Shown: positions 34,501-42,720 of the stretch, one piece after another
Layout of the letters: every line of letters begins with the position of its first letter
Numbering within the stretch: position 1 is the first letter of the stretch
NCBI RefSeq assembly: GCF_008933115.1
Contig: NZ_WBVO01000004.1
Span: forward strand, 124,001-188,000
Origin: Phaeocystidibacter luteus
Lineage (GTDB): Bacteria; Bacteroidota; Bacteroidia; Flavobacteriales; Schleiferiaceae
Direction of reading: 5' to 3'
Length of the DNA: 64,000 nt
Made by a program: the position numbers and the translations under genes
The notes under the pieces: model-generated
The model's input: only the letters and a program-made list of their open reading frames with translations
What the model was told of the DNA's origin: nothing
Databases searched by the model: none

Positions 34501-34815
34501 GCAAAGGCCGACATCACGTCATTTGCCGGTAGTGTACCAAATGTGTTTACACCAGATGGCGATGGAATAAACGACTTCTTCCAACTTCAAGAGGGCTTTG
34601 TGCCATCTAGCCTTACCGGGTTTAGCGTGAAGGTATATGACCGTTGGGGACAACCTCTTTTTGAGAGTAGTTCTATAGATTTTAAGTGGGATGGAAGCGT
34701 GGATGGTAAGCCTTTGACAGAAGGTGTGTACTTTTGGATAATCAGTTCTGCCTCCAGTTGTGGGGGAGGAGTGAAAGAGAACGGAGTTGTACACATCATG
34801 AAAGCTGAAGAATGA
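31558..34815 (+). CDS. Large secreted beta-propeller/PKD protein with T9SS type B C-terminal domain
   Basis: 1085 residues. The signal peptide is MKLTGLRSIAHFTLFLFGLS. An N-terminal domain (about 25-230) is of the kind that precedes SBBP-type propellers in Bacteroidota. Propeller-like repeats follow to about 730 (TISKFSPDGRSLIYSTYLGG, DLFVTVFNDSGTALYGSTYV). Two PKD domains have the WDFGNGD / WDFGDGA motif. A final gliding-motility-associated domain reads VPNVFTPDGDGINDFF ... KVYDRWGQPLF. That last domain is the type B signal for export through the type IX system and surface attachment. It is probably an adhesin or surface-layer protein. Confidence 0.9.
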   Translation: MKLTGLRSIAHFTLFLFGLSFMPNFAFGQDFFVPNEGQWPGDFLYKGKFGNSYVFIGDQHIGISQVVYEDLHNHNHPHREASSGHFYKMNFVDAKLPTIQSSGRASHYLNFFLGSSNRWRSKVFPVSEIRHTDLYEDVDAVFYTRYGQFKYDLISENASSLQQVKIYYEGTEGVRIIEGRLHIQTSVGEVIEIRPYAYHPDTKKAIEASYVLHGDTLSFHIDEEYNGPVVLDPTFIFSTYTGSQADNWGYSATYDPSDSSAYAAGIQYGAGGTYPTTTGAFDTTYNGGTSDVTISKFSPDGRSLIYSTYLGGSGVEQPSSIIADSTGRLIVIGPTGSDDFPVTSNAFDTTFNPGSAVSINSFNHPAGVDLFVTVFNDSGTALYGSTYVGGSGVDGMNMQLAENYGDWVRGEVILTPDNTIMIASSTTSPDIPLVNNYRPASIVQQEAWILELPLECDTLLWSTTYGGANRDGGFALRIYRPNNRIYMCGSTQSLDLDSTGSGAVPNFLGNRDGFIVSFDETTRVPNAATYNGTTDWDMNFMMDLDRDGDVYVYGQTRGTYPTSTRAINEINHSVFVNEFSADLTTDMRALAFGNKRANSLAISPTAFAVDECGDVYLSGWGGSVNIVASTTQDMFTTSDAYQDSTRGSDLYFAVIDASFQRFNYATFFGAIETDPNQDREHVDGGTSRFDSRGIMYQATCAGCGGSDRFPTFPNDVYSRVNGSGNCNLAVTVIAFEQQQASVSISAPDTVCSPFDFYVVDTITGADYVIWDFGNGDIDTSFSTPIRTFTTPGTYTVTVTAIDTNCGTMDSASLTFEVVNPTADASFAMSYDECDVNRTVNFITSSPNAIFFWDFGDGARDTTTGNTAHTYPGLGPYTVTVIAIASNCFGSAADTSTATVTFSVPPDDPEIEFYYGGCTNEAEARFYTETPGWHVFEWQLSDGQQFVGDYYITTIDEGFITATLTVTDTICNRSVTVSETFEAKADITSFAGSVPNVFTPDGDGINDFFQLQEGFVPSSLTGFSVKVYDRWGQPLFESSSIDFKWDGSVDGKPLTEGVYFWIISSASSCGGGVKENGVVHIMKAEE

Positions 34816-35153
34816 TTCGAGTATATCACAATCCACGATGCACCAAATCTCGTGAGGCCGTAAAGTATTTAGAGGAAAAAGGAGTTGAAGCTCAAGTGGT
34901 TGAGTATATGAAAGAACCTCTTACACCAAACGAGTTAGAGGTAATCCTAGATGCCCTCGACATGGAACCGATGGAACTCATTCGCACCAATGAAGCGATT
35001 TGGAAAGAAGAGTTCAAAGGGAAAGAGCTAGACGATGATGAACTCATCCTCGCCATGATCGAGTATCCTAAACTCATGCAACGTCCCATCGTTATGAACG
35101 GCGATAAAGCGGTTGTTGCGCGTCCGGCAGAGAAATCAGACGAAGTCTTATAG
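34812..35153 (+). CDS. ArsC-family reductase (glutaredoxin-like)
   Basis: 113 residues. The start MIRVYHNPRCTKSREAVKYL carries the catalytic Cys10. The conserved C-terminal region QRPIVMNGDKAVVARP is present. This family includes glutaredoxin-coupled arsenate reductases and also YfgD/Spx-like proteins of other function. No ars genes are nearby, so arsenate resistance is not assured. The start overlaps the preceding giant gene by 4 bases (ATGA), a strange operon partner for a surface protein. Confidence 0.88.
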   Translation: MIRVYHNPRCTKSREAVKYLEEKGVEAQVVEYMKEPLTPNELEVILDALDMEPMELIRTNEAIWKEEFKGKELDDDELILAMIEYPKLMQRPIVMNGDKAVVARPAEKSDEVL

Positions 35154-35177
35154 ATTCGTTTCTATAGAAAAAAGGAA

Positions 35178-35204
35178 CCCCGAGTGATGAGCTCGGGGCT
35201 TTTT
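35178..35204 (+). terminator. Rho-independent terminator after the ArsC-like gene
   Basis: CCCCGAG (35178-35184) and CTCGGGG (35192-35198) pair around a 7-nt loop, followed by CTTTTT. On the minus strand it also lies just after the fumC stop and has an A-rich partner side, so it may serve both convergent genes. Confidence 0.9.
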
Positions 35205-35220
35205 GATGTTTAGGGTGTGC

Positions 35221-36618
35221 TTATTTCAAACTCCCAACCATATCTTCTGGCTTAACCCACTCGTCGAATTGCTCGCTAGTGAGAAGCTCAAGTTCAACCG
35301 CAGCCTCGCGGAGTGTCTTTCCTTCAGCGTGTGCTTTCTTGGCGATTTTCGCAGCATTCTCGTAACCGATGTGCGTGTTCAAGGCCGTCACTAACATCAA
35401 GCTGTTCTCCAAATGCTGCTTAATCATCGGCTTGTTCGGCTCAATTCCTACCGCACAGTTTTCATTGAAGGATACACATGCATCCCCAATCAATCTTGCA
35501 CTCATCAATACGTTGTAAGCCATCATTGGCTTGAAAACATTCAACTCGAAGTGGCCTGTTGAACCACCAACGCTTACTGCCGTATCGTTGCCAATAACTT
35601 GCGCCGCTACCATCGTCAATGCCTCAGGTTGCGTAGGGTTTACTTTACCTGGCATAATAGATGACCCCGGCTCGTTGCTTGGTAAATTGAGTTCGCCAAT
35701 TCCACAACGTGGTCCAGATCCCAACATACGGATGTCGTTACCAATTTTCATCAAGCTAACCGCTACTCGCTTTAGAGCTCCGCTCATTTCTACCATAGCG
35801 TCGTGTGCTGCTAGAGCCTCAAACTTGTTTGGCGCAGTCACGAATGGTAACCCTGTTAGCTTCGCAATCTTTTCAGCCACCAAAACGTCGTATCCGTTTG
35901 GCGTATTCAAGCCAGTACCAACAGCAGTACCACCAAGAGCTAACTCACGTACCATTTCGAGAGCGTTCTTGAGGGCGCGAATACCGTTGTTCAACTGCTG
36001 AACGTATCCCGAGAATTCTTGTCCGAGGGTAAGCGGCGTCGCATCCATAAAGTGCGTACGACCTGTTTTAGTGATGGTGCTGTATTCCTCACTTTTCGCC
36101 TGAAGCGTGTCGCGAAGTACCTCAATACCCGGAATAGTATTCTCAACAACCAACTTGTACGTGGCAATATGCATTGCGGTAGGGAAGGTGTCGTTCGACG
36201 ATTGTGACTTGTTCACGTCGTCGTTCGGGTGAAGCGCCTTTGCTTCATCAGTCAGGGCACCACCGTTAATCACGTGACCTCGGTTAGCAACAACCTCGTT
36301 TACGTTCATGTTGCTCTGCGTTCCAGAGCCGGTCTGCCAAATCACAAGAGGGAAGTTGCCTTCAAGTTTGCCGGCAAGAATCTCGTCGCACGCCTTTGCG
36401 ATGAGGTCCATTTTCTCCGTTGGCAAAACGCCCAATTCGCTGTTCGCCTGAGCGGCGGCTTTCTTCAAGTAAGCAAATGCCTCGATGATTTCAGAAGGCA
36501 TGGAAGCCTCTGGACCAATCTTGAAGTTGTTTCTACTGCGTTCGGTTTGTGCACCCCAATAAGCGTCGGCCGGAACCTTTACTTCGCCCATGGTGTCGTG
36601 CTCAATGCGATAATCCAT
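35221..36618 (-). CDS. fumC: Class II fumarate hydratase
   Basis: 465 residues, normal length. It catalyses reversible hydration of fumarate to malate in the TCA cycle. The superfamily signature [13 protein letters not shown] is present, with its catalytic Ser in the mobile SS loop. [20 protein letters not shown] holds the catalytic His. The N-terminal [22 protein letters not shown] is typical FumC, separating it from aspartase and argininosuccinate lyase. It follows a small membrane-protein gene by 20 bp. Confidence 0.96.
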   Translation of the reverse strand: MDYRIEHDTMGEVKVPADAYWGAQTERSRNNFKIGPEASMPSEIIEAFAYLKKAAAQANSELGVLPTEKMDLIAKACDEILAGKLEGNFPLVIWQTGSGTQSNMNVNEVVANRGHVINGGALTDEAKALHPNDDVNKSQSSNDTFPTAMHIATYKLVVENTIPGIEVLRDTLQAKSEEYSTITKTGRTHFMDATPLTLGQEFSGYVQQLNNGIRALKNALEMVRELALGGTAVGTGLNTPNGYDVLVAEKIAKLTGLPFVTAPNKFEALAAHDAMVEMSGALKRVAVSLMKIGNDIRMLGSGPRCGIGELNLPSNEPGSSIMPGKVNPTQPEALTMVAAQVIGNDTAVSVGGSTGHFELNVFKPMMAYNVLMSARLIGDACVSFNENCAVGIEPNKPMIKQHLENSLMLVTALNTHIGYENAAKIAKKAHAEGKTLREAAVELELLTSEQFDEWVKPEDMVGSLK

Positions 36619-36638
36619 CTTGTGGTGATTTATTGAAA

Positions 36639-36965
36639 TTATTGAACGATTAGCATTACGATGTATGCTGGAATAGTGCTGATTAAGGCCACCAGCAATC
36701 CTCTTAAAACATAGCTTGAAGTAGAGAGTTTACGCTGAACGCGTAGAGCTCCAACATGATAGGCCAACAAAATACACGCATAGGCAAATGCACCAGCGCC
36801 ATACACTTTGTTGAGTGCCATCCACTCCGCGTCTGTAAGAGGTGTGTCGCCCTCAAACCCGTAAACCATATTCGGTTCAATCCAGCCCCCATATAGCGGG
36901 AAGGCTAGCGCTCCGATGCATAAAGCGGCAAGGATGAAGGTGATAGAATAGATTTTCTTGACCAT
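36639..36965 (-). CDS. Small membrane protein of unknown function
   Basis: 108 residues from the ATG before a typical membrane start ([20 protein letters not shown]). A longer frame begins at 37043 but its extra 26 residues are charged and unlike a leader. Three hydrophobic helices (about 5-20, 55-75 and 85-107) surround a polar loop. It is not recognised. It lies 20 bp upstream of fumC on the same strand. Confidence 0.62.
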   Translation of the reverse strand: MVKKIYSITFILAALCIGALAFPLYGGWIEPNMVYGFEGDTPLTDAEWMALNKVYGAGAFAYACILLAYHVGALRVQRKLSTSSYVLRGLLVALISTIPAYIVMLIVQ

Positions 36966-37106
36966 CGTCTGAAATTCATCGGCAAAAATACAACCTCCTT
37001 TGCGCTCAAAGTAGGTGGAACTCAGTTTTCTCGACAATTCCATAAAAAAGATGTGGGATGAATAGGCTTTTATCTTTAATTTAGCGGCCGTTAATTACAT
37101 TGAGAT

Positions 37107-37268
37107 ATGAAGTTCATCGGATTCCTCATCTTCTTGCTTATCGCCCTAATGGGCTTTTCTATGTTGATCTTCCTCGCATTGTTCGTAGGATATTGGATCA
37201 CACTCACAACGGTTGAGCGCATCAACCCAGACCTTGCCAACAGAATGGTTGGCCATAAAGAAGACTAA
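37107..37268 (+). CDS. 53-residue single-helix membrane protein
   Basis: The ORF starts at an ATG at 37107-37109 and encodes 53 residues. A strongly hydrophobic stretch at about 4-33 (FIGFLIFLLIALMGFSMLIF) is followed by a polar tail (TTVERINPDLANRMVGHKED). A TATCTTTA promoter-like box lies about 30 bp upstream and a terminator 35 bp after the stop, which supports a real single-gene unit. It is not recognised. Confidence 0.6.
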   Translation: MKFIGFLIFLLIALMGFSMLIFLALFVGYWITLTTVERINPDLANRMVGHKED

Positions 37269-37302
37269 CAGGTTCTTCAACCCGAAGACTTACTAGATAT
37301 TG

Positions 37303-37329
37303 AAAACCCCGCTTTGGCGGGGTTTTTTG
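37303..37329 (+). terminator. Rho-independent terminator
   Basis: AACCCCGC and GCGGGGTT (about 37305-37324) pair around a short loop and are followed by a T run. It ends the 53-residue protein gene. Confidence 0.88.
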
Positions 37330-37336
37330 GTTTTTG

Positions 37337-37400
37337 GAGGGTTAGAGGGTTAGAGGGTTGGAGGGTTAGAGGGTTAGAGGGTTGGAGGGTTGGAGGGTTG
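37337..37400 (+). repeat. Eight perfect 8-bp tandem units (GAGGGTTR)
   Basis: Eight consecutive units GAGGGTTA or GAGGGTTG with no indels (order A,A,G,A,A,G,G,G for the last base). The G-runs resemble telomere-like DNA and could form a G-quadruplex on the plus strand. It lies just after a terminator in noncoding DNA. Confidence 0.9.
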
Positions 37401-37453
37401 GACTTTGGCGAGGAGCTAATCTAGGTCATTAGGATTTTGATCTTCTTTAATTT

Positions 37454-37815
37454 TAAGTCGCTTGACACCCGTCCATTTTTGCGATTTTCTACTCAGTCCG
37501 ATGAGTTAAAATCAAGAATTTGCGATTTTGCCTTTTGCGCGAAACATACACACGCCGCGCTCTCTTTTCCGCGCCAGCGGAATCCTTTCACATCTTCAGA
37601 AGGCGAGTTGTTATCCATTTGAATAGGTAAGTCGCTTGACACCTATTCATTTTGCGTTTTCTACTCGGTTCGATGAGTTGAAATCAAGTAATTGCGATTT
37701 TGCTTTTTGCGAATTTGCAGCTTGCCCGCCAGCCGGCGGGAGAAGCATACACACGCCGCACGCTCTTTTCCGCACCAGCGGAATCCTTTCACATCCGCCG
37801 AAGGCGTATTGTGAT
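37454..37815 (+). repeat. Two tandem copies of an approx. 175-190 bp noncoding repeat
   Basis: Copy 1 starts at 37454 and copy 2 at 37628. Both begin TAAGTCGCTTGACACC. Both share GATGAGTT followed by AAATCAAG, then ATACACACGCCG, then a TTCCGC-[GA]CCA-GCGGAA hairpin, then AATCCTTTCACAT. Copy 2 carries an extra insert of about 30 bp with a CCCGCC-AGCC-GGCGGG palindrome, the same kind of palindrome that begins the hairpin array at 5046. It ends about 25 bp before the stop of the DUF389 gene. No coding function is seen. Confidence 0.8.
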
Positions 37816-37841
37816 CCTTTTGCCGAGGCACGAGGCAATCC

Positions 37842-39308
37842 CTACAACTCCGTCACAAACACCGTATCCGACCCCAATCTACTCCTCACATACGCCCTCA
37901 ACTTCGTCTTAATCTCCAGCTCCTTCGCCTCTTCCAATTCTAAGCTAGGGTCAAACTTGATGAGCAAAGTACAAATGGTGTCCCGAGTGGCATTCGACAA
38001 TTGAAGCTGACCCGCGTAGATCTCCGAAATCTCCGGATTGTAAATTCGAATTCCCTCGATTAAATCTTTAGGCAGCCCAGACTCCGCAAGCTTATCCAGC
38101 TTATCCTTCAGTCGAGCTATTTCCGAATCCTTGCCTTGAAGCGTATTCTGTGATTCAATTAAGGAGGAAGCAATGCGCTGCATCTCCTCACCATTTGCCG
38201 CAATCGCACTATTGTCAACCTGCACGACATTCAGCACTATGTTATTCAAACCTCTCGCTTCCGCTTGCTTCTCCCAACTCGCTATCATCTTGTCGGGAAT
38301 CTGCTCTCCCAGAAAAGCCAAGCTAATAATGGCCGCGTCTCCCTCAAAGGTGATTTCAGGATCCATCATCATCGCTCTATCCACATGAATGTCCTCCGCA
38401 ATGAAGGCTTCAATTTTTTGAAGACGATACGTACGGTCGACCACATTGTAGAATACATACGCGCTAGGTAGAACGAACACAATGAGGACGAAGATGATAA
38501 TACGGCGAGTTCTCTTCTCTTTTAATGGGTCGGCAAGCTTACGCGCAGGATACTTCAAGTAGCGCACAACTAATGTGGTGGCTAGACTGATGAAAATACT
38601 GTTGATGAGGAAGAGGTACATCGCTCCTCCAAAGTGGAAGAGATTACCCGTGGCAATGCCATATCCAGCCGTACATAAAGGCGGCATAAGGGCTGTTGCA
38701 ATTGCTACCCCCGGAATCACGTTGTTCTTTTCTCTTCTAGAACCCGCAAGAATCCCCGCTGCACCACCAAAAATGGCAACCATCACATCCAAAAGCGTAG
38801 GTTGTGTTCTTGCCAACAATTCAGATTGAGTGCCGATAGTCGGGGCAATGAGGAAAAAGAGAGTGGAAGACAATATCGCCATCAACACCGCAACACCCCA
38901 GTTTCGAAGGCTTCGCTTTAAGAGGACGATGTCGTTAATTCCAACCGATAATCCCACACCCATAATGGGACCCATGAGTGGGGAAATAAGCATGGCTCCG
39001 ACAATAACAGCCGGAGAGTTTACATTCAAACCAATGGAACAAATGAAAATGGAAAGAATTAAAATCCAGAGGTTAAAGCCTCGGAATTCAACATCCTTTT
39101 CAATGCCCTCAATGGTCGATTGAGGATTTGCATTGTCAATAATGCTCAAGCGATGCTTGATGAACTCTCTGAAAGTACGGATGAATCGACGGAAGTAAAA
39201 TTCGCTCTCCTTTCGAACGTCTTCCTCTTTCTTCAGTTGCTCTTCAACAACTGCATCGCTAATGTCCTCTCCAGATGAGTCGGCAGGTTGGTTTTTATCC
39301 TCTACCAT
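37842..39308 (-). CDS. DUF389 family membrane protein
   Basis: 488 residues. An N-terminal cytoplasmic part of about 75 residues precedes a membrane domain with the family's conserved SPAVIVGAMLISPLMGPIMG and GVAIATALMPPLCTAGYG. It continues to about 265. A C-terminal soluble part of about 200 residues contains a coiled coil (ESQNTLQGKDSEIARLKDKL). The function of this widespread family is unknown. It lies 6 bp downstream of the mannose-1-phosphate guanylyltransferase gene and is probably co-transcribed with it. Confidence 0.9.
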   Translation of the reverse strand: MVEDKNQPADSSGEDISDAVVEEQLKKEEDVRKESEFYFRRFIRTFREFIKHRLSIIDNANPQSTIEGIEKDVEFRGFNLWILILSIFICSIGLNVNSPAVIVGAMLISPLMGPIMGVGLSVGINDIVLLKRSLRNWGVAVLMAILSSTLFFLIAPTIGTQSELLARTQPTLLDVMVAIFGGAAGILAGSRREKNNVIPGVAIATALMPPLCTAGYGIATGNLFHFGGAMYLFLINSIFISLATTLVVRYLKYPARKLADPLKEKRTRRIIIFVLIVFVLPSAYVFYNVVDRTYRLQKIEAFIAEDIHVDRAMMMDPEITFEGDAAIISLAFLGEQIPDKMIASWEKQAEARGLNNIVLNVVQVDNSAIAANGEEMQRIASSLIESQNTLQGKDSEIARLKDKLDKLAESGLPKDLIEGIRIYNPEISEIYAGQLQLSNATRDTICTLLIKFDPSLELEEAKELEIKTKLRAYVRSRLGSDTVFVTEL

Positions 39309-39314
39309 ATAAGA

Positions 39315-40400
39315 TTAGGTGTATTGATCTCCGAAATCAACTTTTACGTCATTGACCATTTGCTTGATGGCTTGTTCTTCCGAACGCGGACAAATCAGTA
39401 GGCGCGTATCATCTTGAATGATGATGTAATCTTCAAGCCCACTAATCACCCCAAGCTTTCCTGGATCAATACGTACGATGTTGTTTCGACTATTGTAAAA
39501 TAACACCTTTTTTGTATTCACACTGTTGCCGTGATCGTCTAATTTACTCTGCTCGTGCACCGAGCCCCAAGAGCCTAAGTCGCTCCAACCGAAGCTACTA
39601 GGGATAACGTATACGTTCTTTGCCTTCTCGAGTATGCCGTAGTCAACACTCTCGTTTTCACAGCTCGGATAGATGTGATCGATGAACTCTTTTTCTCCCG
39701 AGGTATTCAGCACATCCCAACCTTGTTCAAACGATTGGTAGATGTCCGGCAAGTGCTTGTCAAAAGAGTTCATGATGGTATTGGCATTCCAAATGAAGAT
39801 GCCCGAATTCCAGAGGAAGTCACCACTCTCAATGAACTGCTCAGCCATCTCCAAATTTGGCTTTTCGGTGAAGGTCTTCACTTGTTGTACCTCCGGATGG
39901 ATGTCCTTCTCAGGGTCTTTGTACTGAATGTAGCCGTAACCTGTTTCCGGACGATGCGGCTTTATGCCCAATGTGCAGAGGATGTTATTGTCACGAGTCG
40001 CCTCCAAAGCCACGTTCAAAATGCGACCGAACTCTTTCTCATCCGTAATCAAATGGTCTGCAGGTGAGATCACCATGTTCGCCAACGGATCCTTCTTCTT
40101 AATCTTGAAGGAAGCATAGGCAATACACGGAGCCGTGTTTCTTCTCGCAGGTTCCAGAATAATGTTCTCATTCGGAATATTCGGGAGCTGATCTTGCGTG
40201 ATGTCGGCGTATTGCTCGTTGGTTATGACGTAAATATGATCTTCGGGACAAATGTTCGTGAGTCGACGAAAGGTCTGTTGAATGAGTGTTTCGCCAGTGC
40301 CAAGTATATCGAGGAATTGCTTTGGCTTGGTAGAAGTGCTGGAAGGCCAAAATCGACTTCCCACTCCTCCGGCCATAATAACGCAGTATGTATTCTTCAT
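39315..40400 (-). CDS. manC: Mannose-1-phosphate guanylyltransferase
   Basis: 361 residues. It makes GDP-mannose from mannose-1-phosphate and GTP for surface polysaccharides. The nucleotidyltransferase signature VIMAGGVGSRFWPSSTSTKP with KQF is at the N-terminus. ILEPARRNTAPCIAYASFKI is the second diagnostic motif. It lacks the C-terminal isomerase domain of bifunctional enzymes. The chosen ATG is preceded by an in-frame TTG three codons earlier. Confidence 0.93.
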   Translation of the reverse strand: MKNTYCVIMAGGVGSRFWPSSTSTKPKQFLDILGTGETLIQQTFRRLTNICPEDHIYVITNEQYADITQDQLPNIPNENIILEPARRNTAPCIAYASFKIKKKDPLANMVISPADHLITDEKEFGRILNVALEATRDNNILCTLGIKPHRPETGYGYIQYKDPEKDIHPEVQQVKTFTEKPNLEMAEQFIESGDFLWNSGIFIWNANTIMNSFDKHLPDIYQSFEQGWDVLNTSGEKEFIDHIYPSCENESVDYGILEKAKNVYVIPSSFGWSDLGSWGSVHEQSKLDDHGNSVNTKKVLFYNSRNNIVRIDPGKLGVISGLEDYIIIQDDTRLLICPRSEEQAIKQMVNDVKVDFGDQYT

Positions 40401-40553
40401 TGGTGTCAATTGAAAGGAATGTCAAATATAAGGTTTCGTAAGTGCTTATCCATTTTGTGAGATGGTTAAGGCATCGTCAATTTTGGCTATCTTCGCGGCT
40501 TGAAGAACGACATTAACTGCTGAATTTCACGGCGGTTTCAAAATAGAACAATC

Positions 40554-41126
40554 ATGCTTAATCTCGTCCTATTCGGCCCTCCAGGAGCCGGCAAAGGAAC
40601 TCAGTCCGAGCGCCTCATCGACCGCTATTCCCTAGTGCATTTGTCTACCGGAGATATCTTCCGCTACAACATGAGCAACGATACCGAACTCGGTAAGCTC
40701 GCTAAGGAGTACATCAATAAAGGTCAGCTTGTGCCCGACGAGGTTACCATCAACATGCTTTCTGCCGAGGTTGAAAAGCATCCAGAAGCAAAGGGTTTCA
40801 TCTTCGATGGTTTCCCACGTACCAAGCCCCAAGCCGCAGCGCTTGATACCCTTATGGAAGGAAAAGGCTCTGGCATCACAGCCATGGTAGCTCTAGAAGT
40901 TCCCGAAGAAGAGCTCCGCAACCGTCTCAAAGAGCGCGCACTTTCTAGCGGCCGCGCCGATGATGCCGATCCAGCGATTATCCAAAACAGAATCGACGTT
41001 TACAACGCCGAAACAGCTCCGGTGAAGGACTTCTACATCGCTCAGGATAAGTTCTACGGAATCGACGGTGTAGGTTCAATCGACGATATCACCAACCGAC
41101 TTACAACGGTTATTGACCAATTTTAA
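40554..41126 (+). CDS. adk: Adenylate kinase
   Basis: 190 residues. The P-loop is [10 protein letters not shown] and the catalytic region is [14 protein letters not shown]. The LID between about 125 and 138 is short and has no zinc cysteines, so this is the short-LID form. It balances AMP, ADP and ATP. Its stop overlaps the obg start by one base (TAATG), which predicts coupled translation. A TATCTTCG box at 40488-40495 is a possible -7 element. Confidence 0.96.
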   Translation: MLNLVLFGPPGAGKGTQSERLIDRYSLVHLSTGDIFRYNMSNDTELGKLAKEYINKGQLVPDEVTINMLSAEVEKHPEAKGFIFDGFPRTKPQAAALDTLMEGKGSGITAMVALEVPEEELRNRLKERALSSGRADDADPAIIQNRIDVYNAETAPVKDFYIAQDKFYGIDGVGSIDDITNRLTTVIDQF

Positions 41127-42118
41127 TGGCAGGCTCTAACTTCATCGACTACGTAAAGATCCATTGTACTTCCGGAAAGGGAGGAAAAGGGTCTACACAC
41201 CTACTCAGAACACGCGGTAACGCCAAAGGCGGTCCCGATGGTGGCGATGGAGGTAGAGGTGGCCATGTTATCGTGCGCGGCAATTCGCAGATGTGGACAT
41301 TGCTCCACCTCAAGTATCGCAAGCACATCAAAGCCGAACACGGTGGCGATGGAAGCCGTATGGATCGACACGGTTCAGATGGTGATGATCGCTACATCGA
41401 CGTGCCTCTGGGTACCGTAGCTAAAGATCCAGATACCGGAGAGATCCTGTTCGAGATTACCGAAGACGGACAAGAGCAAGTGCTCATGCAAGGGGGTAGA
41501 GGTGGACGTGGTAACACGCACTTTAAATCTTCTACCAATCAAACTCCCCGATATGCACAACCCGGTGAGGAAGGCGAAGAAGGCTGGAGAATCCTAGAGC
41601 TAAAAGTGCTCGCAGATGTTGGTCTGGTTGGTTTCCCCAACGCCGGAAAGTCCACGTTACTTTCAGCTGTAAGTGCTGCGAAGCCAGAAATTGCAGATTA
41701 CCCATTCACGACCTTGGTGCCAAACTTAGGTATGGTGGCTTACCGCGATTATCAGTCTTTCGCCATTGCCGATATCCCAGGAATTATCGAAGGTGCAAGT
41801 GAAGGTAAGGGCCTCGGACATCGCTTCTTGCGTCACATTGAACGCAACGCGCTTTTACTGTTTATGATTCCGGCAGATGCCGACGACCATAGGAAGTCGT
41901 ACGACATTCTTCTGGAAGAATTGAGAAAGTACAATCCGGACCTGCTGGATAAGCAACGCTTATTGGCCGTTTCTAAATCGGATTTGCTCGACGAGGAGCT
42001 CGAAGCTGAAATCGCAAAAGAGCTTCCGGAAGATCTGCCACATATCTTCATTTCCTCAGTTACTGGAAAGGGTATTCAAGAATTGAAAGACCTTCTCTGG
42101 AAGAAGTTGAATGAATAA
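41126..42118 (+). CDS. obgE: GTPase Obg
   Basis: 330 residues. It has a glycine-rich Obg fold at the N-terminus ([20 protein letters not shown]-like: [18 protein letters not shown]), G1 [12 protein letters not shown]3 DIPGIIEGA and G4-like SKSD. It acts in late 50S ribosome assembly and stress response. The C-terminal Obg-specific extension of some species is absent. It is coupled to adk. Confidence 0.96.
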   Translation: MAGSNFIDYVKIHCTSGKGGKGSTHLLRTRGNAKGGPDGGDGGRGGHVIVRGNSQMWTLLHLKYRKHIKAEHGGDGSRMDRHGSDGDDRYIDVPLGTVAKDPDTGEILFEITEDGQEQVLMQGGRGGRGNTHFKSSTNQTPRYAQPGEEGEEGWRILELKVLADVGLVGFPNAGKSTLLSAVSAAKPEIADYPFTTLVPNLGMVAYRDYQSFAIADIPGIIEGASEGKGLGHRFLRHIERNALLLFMIPADADDHRKSYDILLEELRKYNPDLLDKQRLLAVSKSDLLDEELEAEIAKELPEDLPHIFISSVTGKGIQELKDLLWKKLNE

Positions 42119-42132
42119 CCGACCTTCGGAGT

Positions 42133-42720
42133 ATGGCGAACTTTGATGGTCCGTTTTGGGAATCCGATAGAGAACTCTTCGTTTCACTGAACAACGCCGG
42201 CTTCGAATCATTAGACGGATTCATGCTGGCCGTCTCCGGTACCCTCATGTGGATACCGTTGTACGCCATTCTAGTTTTCTTATTGTTCAAGGCCAAAGGC
42301 ACTCGCGATGGAATCATCTCGCTCGCCTGGGTTGTTGTGCTCATTCTGCTGTGCGATCAATTGTCGGTACATGCGTTCAAAGAAGTGTTCGAACGACTTC
42401 GTCCATGCCATGAGCCGTTGCTCGAAGGTCAGGTAAGGTTGGTGAAGTCGCACTGTGGTGGACAATTCGGTTTCGTTTCTTCCCACGCTACCAATACTTT
42501 CGGACTTGCCGTTTTCGTAGGAAGGATACTGAAGGATAAATACAAATGGCTGCTTGCCGCGCTAGTGATTTGGGCAGCATTGGTTTCGTACAGCCGCATT
42601 TGGCTTGGCGTTCATTACCCGATGGATATTTTCGGCGGTGCGGTTCTAGGAACTGTAATCGCTACGCTTCTGTTGAGGATTTCTGAAAAGACCCTCAACC
42701 GCGGTCGTTCTGAATCTTAA
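42133..42720 (+). CDS. PAP2-family membrane phosphatase
   Basis: 195 residues with five or six membrane helices and the three acid-phosphatase motifs: KEVFERLRP, SSHATNTFG and SRIWLGVHYPMD. These give the catalytic histidines. It dephosphorylates lipid phosphates, possibly undecaprenyl diphosphate. It starts 14 bp after obgE. Its last 26 bases overlap the end of the convergent TonB-like gene. Confidence 0.92.
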   Translation: MANFDGPFWESDRELFVSLNNAGFESLDGFMLAVSGTLMWIPLYAILVFLLFKAKGTRDGIISLAWVVVLILLCDQLSVHAFKEVFERLRPCHEPLLEGQVRLVKSHCGGQFGFVSSHATNTFGLAVFVGRILKDKYKWLLAALVIWAALVSYSRIWLGVHYPMDIFGGAVLGTVIATLLLRISEKTLNRGRSES

